Positions 33,808-42,329 of a stretch of DNA of 64,000 nt are shown piece by piece; positions within the stretch are counted from its first letter, which is position 1, and every line of letters begins with the position of its first letter. This DNA is from Streptomyces sp. RFCAC02 (GTDB lineage: Bacteria > Actinomycetota > Actinomycetes > Streptomycetales > Streptomycetaceae): contig NZ_SAUH01000001.1 in NCBI RefSeq assembly GCF_004193175.1, positions 372,001-436,000 of the forward strand, written 5' to 3'. The position numbers were made by a program, and so were the translations under genes. The notes below the pieces were generated by a model. It ran no database searches and had not been told where the DNA came from. It was given only the letters and a program-made list of their open reading frames with translations.

Positions 33808-36234
33808 TCACGGTTCGGGGCTTGCGGGGGTTCCGTCGGACGGGGGGCCGCCGGTCTGCTGCCGGCCGCGCCGCCAGCCGCGCTGGAGGGCCGCCACGCG
33901 GGCGCGCACCGCTTCGGCGTCCAGCTCGGGCGGGTCGTCGCCGGACGGGACGCCGCGGACGCCGGCACCCTCGGCGTCCGGGCCGTCCGGGCCGTCCGGG
34001 CCGTCCTTGGTGTCAGGGCCGCCGCGGGCGGCCGGGCCGCGGACCCGCCGGGGCAGACCGACGGGCGTGGCGGCCGGATGCCCCGGCGGATCGTCGTCGG
34101 GCGGCGGGGCGACGGGGCGGCCGTGGTCGGCCACCAGCACCGGCGCCCGGTGCCGGCGCGGCAGCCCCGGACGCCCGGGCGGGGCGCCGCCGGGCTCGCC
34201 CTCGCCGGGGGCGCCGTCGCGGACATCGCCGTCCCCGCCGCCCGGCTCGGTGCCGGCCGGTCCGACCGGGGCGTCCAGCTCCACCGGCCCGTCGACCGGC
34301 CCGCCGCGCAGCGCCGGTCGGCCGGGCACGTGCGACAGGCGGCGGGGCGGCTCGTCACGGGCCTCGGTGAGGAGCTCGCCCGGGACGAGGGTGACGGCCG
34401 TGGTGCCGCCGTACGGGGAGTCGCGCAGCGACACGCGGATGCCGTGCCGCTCCGCGAGACGCGAGACGACGAACAGGCCCACCCGGTCCGTGTCGGACGG
34501 CTCGAACTCCGGCGCGTCGGCCAGACGCGCGTTCGCCTCCCGCAGGGCGTCGGCCGTCATGCCGAGACCGCGGTCGTGGATCTCCAGGGTGAAACCGTGC
34601 GGCACCCGCTCACCGGTGACCTGGACGGCCGTGTGGGGCGGCGAGAAGACGGTCGCGTTCTCCAGGAGTTCGGCGACGAGGTGCACCAGGTCGGCGACCG
34701 CACCGCCCGCGACGGTCAGCGGCGGCAGGAGCCGCACCTCGACCCGTTCGAAGTCCTCGACCTCGGCGACGGCCGCCCGCACCACGTCCATCAGGGTCTC
34801 CGGGCGGCGCCACTGGCGGGCCGGCGCCGCGCCCGAGAGGATGACGAGCCCCTCCGCGTGCCGGCGCATCCGGGAGGCCAGATGGACGGCGCGCACGAGG
34901 TCACCCGCGTCGTCGGACGTGCCGGCGCGGCGTTCGACGGTCTCCAGGAGGGTGAGCTGACGGTGCAGCAGGACCTGGCTGCGGCGCGCGAGGTTCACGA
35001 AGACCTCGGCCATGCCGCGCCGGGTGCGGGCGCGGTCGACGGTGGCGCCGACCGCCTCGCGCCGGAGGGTGTTGACGGCCCGTCCGATCCGGCCCAGCTC
35101 GTCGTCGCCGTAGTCGAGGACCGGGGCCTCCGTCTCCACGTCCACGTGCTCGCCGGCGGCGAGACGGCGGACCACGCCCGGCAGCCGCGTCTCCGCCGCG
35201 TCCCTGGCCTCGCGGGACAGCGACCGCAGGTCGCGCACCAGGTCGCGGCCCACGCGCGCGGCCACCCACACCGACAGCGCGAGGGCGAGCGCGCCCGTCA
35301 CGAGCAGCAGCAGCGCCCGCGACCGCTGCCCCGAACTCTCCGGCGCGACCCCGGCCTCGTACCGGGCGCGGGCGTCGTCGCCCAGCTCGGCGAGGGCGTC
35401 GAGCGCCGTGGTGGCGGCCTCCTGCCAGTGGTCGGGGCGGACGGTGCCGGTGCGGCCGGCCAGCAGGTTCTGCTCGGCGTCGGCGAGGATGCGGGCGGTG
35501 CCGCCGCCGCTGAACGCCTCGTACGCCTCCCGGTCCTGGATCGGGAGGTCGGGGACGGCGGTCCGCTCGGCGAGGTCGCGCTGCGCCAGGAGGTCGGCGA
35601 GGGCGCGGAGTTCGCCGTCGGTGGTGCGGCCGAAGGCCAGCGCCCCGGAGACGAGCGCGTCCTCCTGCGACAGGAGGTCGCGCGCCCGCGCGAGGCCGAC
35701 GAGGGCGTGCCCCTGCGCGGCGAGCCCGGGGTCGTCCGTGGGGCGGAGCGTGTCGAGGAGGCGCAGGGCGGGGGTGACCAGGCCGGTGTAGGCGGCCAGG
35801 GCGTCGGGGCGGGAGATGGTGTTGCTGTCGACCTGTTCGCGCAGGGTGGCCAGGCCGTCGACGGCGTCGGTGAGGCCGGCGAGCCGGTCGCGGGCCGCGC
35901 CGGGCAGGTCCCCGGCGGCCGACCGGCCGAGGGAGTCGACCCGCTCGGCGGCCCCGGTGGCGCGTTCCCTGATGTCGCGCAGCGCGCTGAGTCCGTCGGC
36001 GCGGCGGGGGTCACCGAGCTGGACGAGGGTCTGGCGGCGCTCCTGCTGCACGGCGTCGACCAGGTCGAGCACCGGCCCGGTGAGCTTCTGCGCGGCGTCG
36101 CCCGCCGCGCCCGCGCCCCGGGCGTCCGGCACCGTGACGGCGACGGCGAGCGCCCAGACGGTCAGGAGCGACAGCAGCGGCACCAGGACCAGCGCCGTCA
36201 CCTTCCGCCGGATCGACTTGCCGCGAAAGCGCAT
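33808..36234 (-). CDS. Conservon CvnA-type nitrate/nitrite-sensing-like sensor histidine kinase
   Basis: 808-aa membrane sensor. N-terminal membrane segment (VTALVLVPLLSLLTVWALAVAV), a large extracytoplasmic NIT-like helical domain (about 40-315), a second membrane segment (ALLLLVTGALALALSVWVAARV), HAMP-like region, a dimerisation helix (RRSQVLLHRQLTLLETVERRA, lacking an obvious phospho-His H-box), and an ATPase domain with N-box HLVAELLENATVFSPP and G-box HDRGLGM. The C-terminal 190 residues are Pro/Gly/Asp-rich and disordered. Absence of a receiver gene and of a clear phospho-acceptor His is typical of conservon CvnA proteins. ATG at 36234 with GGGAGGG. Confidence 0.9.
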   Translation of the reverse strand: MRFRGKSIRRKVTALVLVPLLSLLTVWALAVAVTVPDARGAGAAGDAAQKLTGPVLDLVDAVQQERRQTLVQLGDPRRADGLSALRDIRERATGAAERVDSLGRSAAGDLPGAARDRLAGLTDAVDGLATLREQVDSNTISRPDALAAYTGLVTPALRLLDTLRPTDDPGLAAQGHALVGLARARDLLSQEDALVSGALAFGRTTDGELRALADLLAQRDLAERTAVPDLPIQDREAYEAFSGGGTARILADAEQNLLAGRTGTVRPDHWQEAATTALDALAELGDDARARYEAGVAPESSGQRSRALLLLVTGALALALSVWVAARVGRDLVRDLRSLSREARDAAETRLPGVVRRLAAGEHVDVETEAPVLDYGDDELGRIGRAVNTLRREAVGATVDRARTRRGMAEVFVNLARRSQVLLHRQLTLLETVERRAGTSDDAGDLVRAVHLASRMRRHAEGLVILSGAAPARQWRRPETLMDVVRAAVAEVEDFERVEVRLLPPLTVAGGAVADLVHLVAELLENATVFSPPHTAVQVTGERVPHGFTLEIHDRGLGMTADALREANARLADAPEFEPSDTDRVGLFVVSRLAERHGIRVSLRDSPYGGTTAVTLVPGELLTEARDEPPRRLSHVPGRPALRGGPVDGPVELDAPVGPAGTEPGGGDGDVRDGAPGEGEPGGAPPGRPGLPRRHRAPVLVADHGRPVAPPPDDDPPGHPAATPVGLPRRVRGPAARGGPDTKDGPDGPDGPDAEGAGVRGVPSGDDPPELDAEAVRARVAALQRGWRRGRQQTGGPPSDGTPASPEP

Positions 36235-36473
36235 GCCCTCCCCTTGGGTGAATCGGTCTCCCGGCCCCGTGAGTCCGTACCGTCCGCCAGCGCGAGCCTA
36301 CTACCGGTGCGGGGACGAGGGGCGGGTATCGGCCCGGCGGCCGGGGGCGGTCGGCGGCCGAGTGCCTCATCCTCGTCCGTACCCCGGGGGCGCGCAAGGC
36401 GTTCTACCATGGGTGGCGCGGGCATTTCCGCGCACTTCCCACCGCTCGACACCGTGCAGGGAGCGAAGGCGGC

Positions 36474-36779
36474 GTGTACGCGAGACCCCGTATGCCGGAC
36501 CCGGTCAGGGCGGCGTGTGTGCGGGCCGGGATCATCGTGGCCCTGACACTGACTCAGCTCGTCATCGTGCTGCTGTGCACCCTGGCGGGCTCGTGGCTGG
36601 TCCTCCCGATGCTCGTGTGCACGCTCGCCAGCTCCGTCGTGGCCACCTGGTCGGTGCTCGACATCTGGATCACGCGGCAGCAGTGGCGGCAGCGGCACGG
36701 CGTGGTGTCCGTGCCGAGCAGCGTGGCGCGGCCCCGTCCCTGGCGGCGGGGGGACGAGGTCGGGCCGCCCTTCACCTGA
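36474..36779 (+). CDS. Small two-helix membrane protein
   Basis: 101-aa protein with two membrane segments (AGIIVALTLTQLVIVLLCTLA and LPMLVCTLASSVVATWSVLDIWI) and a basic, probably cytoplasmic tail (RQQWRQRHG...ARPRPWRRG). No family recognised. GTG at 36474 preceded by GAAGG; ATG at 36492 is an alternative. Divergent from the conservon kinase and convergent, 18 bases away, with the SMC-like ATPase gene. Confidence 0.7.
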   Translation: MYARPRMPDPVRAACVRAGIIVALTLTQLVIVLLCTLAGSWLVLPMLVCTLASSVVATWSVLDIWITRQQWRQRHGVVSVPSSVARPRPWRRGDEVGPPFT

Positions 36780-36797
36780 CGGCCGGCCGGCGCGCGC

Positions 36798-39700
36798 TCA
36801 GCCCTGGGCACCGTCCGGGGGCGGGCGGCGGAACACCCGCGTGGCGGTGATCTCCCCGTGCACGGTGGCTTCCCCGTCGGCGGCGGGCCGCGGCAGGCCG
36901 GGGCGCAGGTGCTCCTCCACGCTGATGTACTTCAGGCCGGCGCGGAGGTCCGCGTCGTTCCGCAGCCGGATGACGAGGGGGAACTCGGCCAGCGCCGTCG
37001 TGTCGAACAGGCCGGTGGTGTAGAGCAGTTGCACACCGAGGGCGTCGGCGACGGCGCGTTGCAGCTCCAGCAGGTAGGTGGCGTTGGCGCGGCCGATGGG
37101 ATTGTCGAGGAACAGGGTGCCGGCGTGCCGGTGCCGGTCGTGGCCGCGGTCGTTGCTGCGGAGGGCGGCCATCGTGCAGTACAGGGCGATCGCCGCGGTG
37201 AGGAGCTGGCCGCCGGAGAAGACGTCCCCCATCTGGCCGACCGGGACCCGCTCGGCGCGCAGCACGGCGTCCGGCTTGAGGATCTCGACCCGCACCCCGC
37301 GGGGCTGGAGCGCGGCGTGCACACCGCGCAGCAGGAGGGACATGCCGTCGCGGCGCAGGTCGGAGTTCTTCCGGACGGCGGCGCGCGTGGTCTCGTCCAC
37401 GACCTCGCCGAGGCGTTCGGTCAGGGTGGCCTGATCCGGGTCGTCGAACCGGATGCGCAGGAACTCCTGCCCCGACCACTCCCCCAGCCCCTCCGGCAGC
37501 CGGGACAGGCGCTGCGCGGCGCGGAGGGTGGCGAGCGAGGACTCGACGAGGCCGCGCAGGCGGTCCACGATGCTGCCGCGGTTGCGTTCGAGCTGGGCGA
37601 GTTCGTCGGTGAGCACGCGGAGCCTGGGCGCGAACGCCTCGGCCCAGGCCGCGGCGTGGGCCGGCAGGGCGGCGGCCGGAAGCTCGCGGATCTGCTGCCG
37701 GGCGGGGGTGCGGACCTGCTCGTAGCGGGTGGAGTTGGCGTGCCGGACGAGGCGGTCGGCCGCCTCCCGCACGGCCGCCTCCGCCGCCGCGAGGCCGGCG
37801 GCGCACGCCCGCAGCGCGCGGCGGGCGTCGGTCGCCGACTGCCTGGCCTCGGCCAGGGTGCCGGGCCAGGCGTCGGTGTCCTCGGCGGGCGCGGTGTCGC
37901 CGGTGCCGTCGGGCTCGGCGGACGGCTGGCCGGGGGCCGGGTCGCGCAGCAGGTCGCGCAGGAGGGCGGCCGTCTCGTCGAAGCCGCCCACGGCGTCCCT
38001 GGCCGCCGCGAGGTCGTGGAGCAGGCCGTCGTGGGCCTCGCGGGCGGCGGCGAGCGCGTCCTCGCGCTCGGCGAGGCCGGCGGTGGCGGCCTTCAGCAGC
38101 TCACGGGCGCGGTCCGCGTCCTCGGGGACGTCGTCGGGGGCGAGGTCGACGTGGCTCGCACCGTCGGCGGGGGCGAGCCGCTCGGCCTCGCCGCGCAGCC
38201 GGCCGAGCCGCTCGCTCGCGGCGGAGGCGCGGGACTCCAGGAGCTGCACCAGCCCCTCGGCGCGCGCCGCGGCGGCCTGGCGGGAGGGTCCGTCCGCGCC
38301 CTCGGTGCCCTCGAGGAGGGCCGCGGCGCGGGTGCGGACGCGGTTGCTGAGCCGGTCGAGGGCCGCGCGGGCCGCGCTCTCGTCGCTCTCGGCGCGGGCC
38401 TGTTCGGCGCGCAGGTCGGCGCCGACCCCGACCTTCTCGTAGAGCTGGGACGCGGAGCGGTACGCCTCCCGCAGGTCGGGCAGCGCGGCCCGGCCGGCGG
38501 TGCCGCCGGGAGTCCCGTCGTCGGAGACCTCGTCGTCGGGGGCGCCGGACACCTCCGCCCGTTCGGCGCGCAGGGCGCGGGCGGTGCGGCGGGCGTCGTC
38601 GGCGGCGCGCTGCACGCTCCTGCGGTCCTCGTCGGCCGCGCGGGCGCGCTCCAGGAACGCGGCGGCGCGGGCCTCCGACTCGGCGGCCTCGGCGGCCAGT
38701 TCGCGCAGCCTCGCCTGCCGGCGCGGCCGGTCGCGCAGCCGAAAGGCGAGGCCCGCGATGGCGTCGGCGGAACGGCGGGCGCGCTGCGCCGCCTCCTGCC
38801 GGGCGTCGCGGGCGGCGGCCGCCTCGGCCGCGGCCTCCTCCGCCTCGGCGCGGGTGGCGCCGGCCGCGGCCAGCCGCTCGCGCGCGGCGTCCGCCTCGGT
38901 GCGGGCGCGCCGTGCGGCGTCGGCCAGTTCGGCGAGACGGCCGGCCGGGCAGCCGGCCCGCCAGGACGCGATGCGCGCCGCGAGCCCCCGGTCCCCCGCG
39001 GTCCTGGCGGCGAGGGCGCGGATGTCCGCGTCCCGCTCGGCGGCGCGCCCGCGCAGGGCGCGGCGCTCGCCGTCGGCGGCGTGCTCGTCGTGCATGGCCG
39101 GGTTGGGCGGGACGAGGAACACGCCGCTGTCGGGCGCCGCCGACGGCGGTGTGGGGGCCAGGAGGGCGGCGGCCGTGCCGACGGCGACGGCGGAACGCGG
39201 CAGGAGCGCGGCCGACGCCAGGGCCTCGCGGGCGCGGGCGTGCCCGGCCGGGTCGGTGACGATGACGCCGTCGACCAGTTCGGGGCGGGCCGCGAGGACG
39301 GCCGCGTGGTCGGCGGGGTCGACGGCCTGGGCGAGGTAGCGCCAGCCGGGGAGGGCGGGGATGCCGTGCTCGCCGAGGTACTCGACGGTGGCGAGGACGT
39401 CGGGACCCGGCGGCAGGAGGCCGCCGTCGCCGAGGGCGGCGAGGATGCGGGCGTCGTCGGCGGCCGCCGTGCGCAGCTCGAACAGCCTGCGCTCGTCGGC
39501 CGCGGTGCGCTCGTCCAGGAGGCGTGCGAGGTCGTCCGCGGTGCGGTCCAGCTCCTCGGCGGTGAGCGCGGGGCCGGCCTCAGCGCCGGGTGCCGGGTCG
39601 CCCGCGGGGTCCTGCGGGAGCCCGAGGAGTTCGGACAGGCGTGGCTCGGCGGCCAGGGCGGCCGCGGTGCGGTGCTCCGCGCGCCAGGCCGCGCCGGCCG

Positions 39701-41444
39701 CCTCGGCCGCGTCCGCGGCGCGGGCGGCGGCCAGTTCGGCGCGGCCGTGGGCCGCGGTGGCCTGCCGGGCGTGCTCCGCCGCCCGGCCGGCGGCCTCCCG
39801 GGCGCTCTCCAGCGCGGCGGCGGCGGTCTGCGCGGCGTCGTCGGCCGCCAGCGCCGCGCGGGCCGGGTCGGCGCCCTCCAGCCAGCCGGCGCGGACCGCC
39901 TGTTCGGTCTCCTGGTCCATCTCGGCGAGGCTCTGCCGCAGGTGGTCGCCCTCGCTGCGCGCGCGCTGCGCCTCGGTGGCCGCGGTGGTGGCGTCGCGGT
40001 GGGCCGTCTCGGCGGCGGCCAGGAGGGTCGCCGACCGCTCCTCGTGCTCGGCGGCCACGCGTTCGCTGTCGGCGGCGGCGGTGCGCAGCGCGCGGACCAG
40101 GGCGGCGGCGGCCCGGCCGCGGGCGGCGAGGGCCGGGGCCGCGTCCCGTTCGGCCTCGCGGATGGCGGCGGCCACGCGGGCGGAGCGGTCGGCGGCGGCC
40201 CGGTGCCGCAGGACCGTCTCGGCGGCCTGCCACGCGGCCTGGAGGGTGCGGGCCTCGGTCAGCTCGCGGCGTTGCGCCGCCGCGGCCTTCTCGGCGGCGG
40301 TGAGGGCGAGGGACGCGTGGCGGTAGGCCAGTTCGGCGGCGGTGCGGGCGGCGAGGCCGCGGGCGCGCTCGGCCTCGGTGACGGTCAGGGCGGCGGCTGC
40401 CGCGCGCTCCTCCAGCGCGGTGGTGCGGTCCCGCTCCGCCCGGCCGCGGGCGGCCAGGCGCCGGGCGAGGCCCCGGACGCGCTGTTCGGCTGCGGTGTGG
40501 ACGCCGCGGGCTGCGTCCCGTTCGGCGGCGGCCTCGGTGATGCGGGTGAGGAGGTCGACGGAGCCGGCCGTGAAGTCACGCTCGGCGGTCAGCTCGGCGC
40601 GGCGGCCGAGCTTGTGGGCGAAGCCGTGCACCAGGTCGGCGAGGCCGTCGGTGTCGCGGGTGTCGGTGACCGCGCGCAGCAGCAGGTCGGTGAAGTCGGC
40701 GTCGTGCCGGACGGCGAAGAGGCCGGCGGCCTCGCCCTCGTCGGCGTTCATCTCGCGCTGGTAGCGGAAGAGTTCGGGGTCGAGACCGAGGCCGCCGAGG
40801 TGGTCGATCCAGCGTTCGTGGATCTCCTCCCAGACGACGTCCAGGTTCGGGTAGGTCCTCCCGGTCTCGGTGAGGACGTCGCGGAAGCCCTTCATCGTGC
40901 GGCGGCGTCCGCGGGCGCCGGAGGCGCCGTCGGCGCGCGGGCGCAGGGCGGTGGACTCGGCCACGGGCAGGGAGTCCAGGCTCATGCCGGGCCCCGGCCG
41001 GAACGAGTACCACGCCTCGGCGAACCGCCGCGGGTCGCTGGAGACCTGGTGGCCGCGCCACTCGCTGACCTTGCCGACGACGACCGTCTCGCCGGTGCGG
41101 GTGTGCTGCCACTCCAGGGCCACGTGGCCGCAGTCGTCGGCGAGGAGGAACTTGCGCAGCACGCCGGAGCTGGCGCCGCCCAGGGTGTTGCGGTGGCCGG
41201 GCAGCATGACGGAGAAGATCAGCTTGAGCAGCACCGACTTGCCGCCGCCGTTCTCCAGGAACAGGACGCCGGCCGGCGCGGGCCTGCGCGGCGGCCCCTG
41301 CGGCTCGTCCTCGAAGAAGTCGGCCTGGGCGGGCGCCGGTTCGGGGACGGGCGCGCCCACGCCGCGCAGGTCGAGGAGGGTGTCCGCGTACCGGGCGCCC
41401 GCCGGGCCGATGGAGTACAGACGGATGCGGGCCAGCTCGTACAT
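36798..41444 (-). CDS. SMC/MukB-like coiled-coil ATPase (subunit C of a three-gene cassette)
   Basis: 1548-aa protein built like an SMC/MukB/SbcC ATPase. The N-terminal head has a P-loop ENGGGKS (Walker A, residues 64-70; K69) in GVLFLENGGGKSVLLKLIF. About residues 300-1330 are long Ala/Arg/Glu-rich heptads, i.e. coiled-coil arms, with a less helical patch near the middle that could be a hinge. The C-terminal head has the ABC signature FSGGQ (1409-1413) and Walker B LFLDN (D1447, N1448), then a D-loop-like PIGRANATYLLEL and an H-switch region QLLYTTG. The catalytic Glu expected after the Walker B Asp is Asn. Last gene of the cassette, 33 bases after the KITE-like gene, so a stable complex with the two smaller proteins is expected. 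It is not the TIGR02680/Wadjet type II JetC, as its N-terminus differs. Chromosome condensation or foreign-DNA restriction are the options. Confidence 0.88.
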   Translation of the reverse strand: MYELARIRLYSIGPAGARYADTLLDLRGVGAPVPEPAPAQADFFEDEPQGPPRRPAPAGVLFLENGGGKSVLLKLIFSVMLPGHRNTLGGASSGVLRKFLLADDCGHVALEWQHTRTGETVVVGKVSEWRGHQVSSDPRRFAEAWYSFRPGPGMSLDSLPVAESTALRPRADGASGARGRRRTMKGFRDVLTETGRTYPNLDVVWEEIHERWIDHLGGLGLDPELFRYQREMNADEGEAAGLFAVRHDADFTDLLLRAVTDTRDTDGLADLVHGFAHKLGRRAELTAERDFTAGSVDLLTRITEAAAERDAARGVHTAAEQRVRGLARRLAARGRAERDRTTALEERAAAAALTVTEAERARGLAARTAAELAYRHASLALTAAEKAAAAQRRELTEARTLQAAWQAAETVLRHRAAADRSARVAAAIREAERDAAPALAARGRAAAALVRALRTAAADSERVAAEHEERSATLLAAAETAHRDATTAATEAQRARSEGDHLRQSLAEMDQETEQAVRAGWLEGADPARAALAADDAAQTAAAALESAREAAGRAAEHARQATAAHGRAELAAARAADAAEAAGAAWRAEHRTAAALAAEPRLSELLGLPQDPAGDPAPGAEAGPALTAEELDRTADDLARLLDERTAADERRLFELRTAAADDARILAALGDGGLLPPGPDVLATVEYLGEHGIPALPGWRYLAQAVDPADHAAVLAARPELVDGVIVTDPAGHARAREALASAALLPRSAVAVGTAAALLAPTPPSAAPDSGVFLVPPNPAMHDEHAADGERRALRGRAAERDADIRALAARTAGDRGLAARIASWRAGCPAGRLAELADAARRARTEADAARERLAAAGATRAEAEEAAAEAAAARDARQEAAQRARRSADAIAGLAFRLRDRPRRQARLRELAAEAAESEARAAAFLERARAADEDRRSVQRAADDARRTARALRAERAEVSGAPDDEVSDDGTPGGTAGRAALPDLREAYRSASQLYEKVGVGADLRAEQARAESDESAARAALDRLSNRVRTRAAALLEGTEGADGPSRQAAAARAEGLVQLLESRASAASERLGRLRGEAERLAPADGASHVDLAPDDVPEDADRARELLKAATAGLAEREDALAAAREAHDGLLHDLAAARDAVGGFDETAALLRDLLRDPAPGQPSAEPDGTGDTAPAEDTDAWPGTLAEARQSATDARRALRACAAGLAAAEAAVREAADRLVRHANSTRYEQVRTPARQQIRELPAAALPAHAAAWAEAFAPRLRVLTDELAQLERNRGSIVDRLRGLVESSLATLRAAQRLSRLPEGLGEWSGQEFLRIRFDDPDQATLTERLGEVVDETTRAAVRKNSDLRRDGMSLLLRGVHAALQPRGVRVEILKPDAVLRAERVPVGQMGDVFSGGQLLTAAIALYCTMAALRSNDRGHDRHRHAGTLFLDNPIGRANATYLLELQRAVADALGVQLLYTTGLFDTTALAEFPLVIRLRNDADLRAGLKYISVEEHLRPGLPRPAADGEATVHGEITATRVFRRPPPDGAQG

Positions 41445-41477
41445 CGTGGAGGTCCTTACGCGAACGGGGGCACGGCC

Positions 41478-42329
41478 TCAGCCGTGGAACGGGAGGCCGG
41501 CGTCGGGCACGAGCCCCAGTGCGTCCTCGTCGGTGGGGGGCAGGAGGGTCCCGCTGCCGTCGGCGACGGGGACGATGCCGAGGGCGAGGAGCTCGCCCAT
41601 GGCGGCGGTGGCGGCCAGTTCGCGGACCTGGAGGCGGTAGCGGGCGGTGGTGCGGAAGGTGCCGCCCGCCTCGTCCCCGGTGCGCTGGAGGAAACCGGAG
41701 TCGGCGAGGAAGGCGACGGCCTTGCCGACGATGCCGGTGGTGGAGCCGGCGAGGCGGCGGGCGTCCTTCGTCGCGCCGGTCGCGGTGCGGCGGGCGTAGA
41801 CGCGCCAGGCGGCCTCGAGGCCGGGGCTGTCGGTGGCGGGGTCGGTGTTCTCGCCGTGCTCGGCGGCCTGTTCGGCGAGGCGGCGGCACGCCTGGCGGAC
41901 GAACGCCTCGACGCCGCCCACGGTGACGCGCCCGATGTACCCGTCGTCGGCGAGGTCGGCCGGGCGGGGGAACGCCAGGGCCGCGACCGCGAGATGGGCC
42001 AGGCCGTGGAGGAAGCGGTCGGCGGTGTCGGTGGCGGCGCGGCGGGCGTACTCGCTCATGCGGACGGCGAACACCGAGTCCTCCGCGGCGGCGACGGCCA
42101 TCCCCGCGCCGGGGGACACCTCCAGGACGACGAGGCCGAGGCCGGCGGCGACGGCGTCGGCGAGGCGGGCGAACGGCGGCTCCTCCTGGTAGCGGCGCAG
42201 CAGGGTGCCGTATTCGGCGTCCCGGGCGGGTGAGACCTTCGGCTGGAGGCCGAAGGAGACGAGCCGGGCGGCGTCGGCGGCGTCGCCGGGGGTGAGGGGG
42301 GCGGCGACGGGCCGCTCGGTGTCGGTCAT
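41478..42329 (-). CDS. MukE/KITE-like accessory protein (subunit B)
   Basis: 283-aa protein of no family I can name. It is alpha/beta with predicted winged-helix character: helix-rich DRFLHGLAHLAVAALAFPRP, then GYIGRVTVGGVEAFVRQACRRLAEQAAEHG, and a C-terminal part VGKAVAFLADSGFLQRTGDEAGGTFRTTARYRLQVREL that reads like a wHTH. Size and position between a kleisin-like and an SMC-like gene match MukE/JetB/KITE subunits. ATG at 42329 overlaps the stop of the preceding gene in an ATGA, so translation is coupled. No JetB/DUF4194-type motif is recognisable, so the assignment rests on context and fold impression. Confidence 0.8.
   Translation of the reverse strand: MTDTERPVAAPLTPGDAADAARLVSFGLQPKVSPARDAEYGTLLRRYQEEPPFARLADAVAAGLGLVVLEVSPGAGMAVAAAEDSVFAVRMSEYARRAATDTADRFLHGLAHLAVAALAFPRPADLADDGYIGRVTVGGVEAFVRQACRRLAEQAAEHGENTDPATDSPGLEAAWRVYARRTATGATKDARRLAGSTTGIVGKAVAFLADSGFLQRTGDEAGGTFRTTARYRLQVRELAATAAMGELLALGIVPVADGSGTLLPPTDEDALGLVPDAGLPFHG

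Noticed and set aside
36798..41444. Assignment of the ATPase to Wadjet type II (TIGR02680/JetC)
   Set aside because: The N-terminal block does not match the family start as I know it, and the DUF2397/2398/2399 partners are not seen; homology to the wider SMC/MukB group is all I can support.
36858..42233. 1791-residue open frame on the plus strand, antisense to the SMC-like gene
   Set aside because: Its Gly/Val-rich composition mirrors the other strand's Ala/Arg codons; no domain or start is credible and it opposes a gene with clear motifs.
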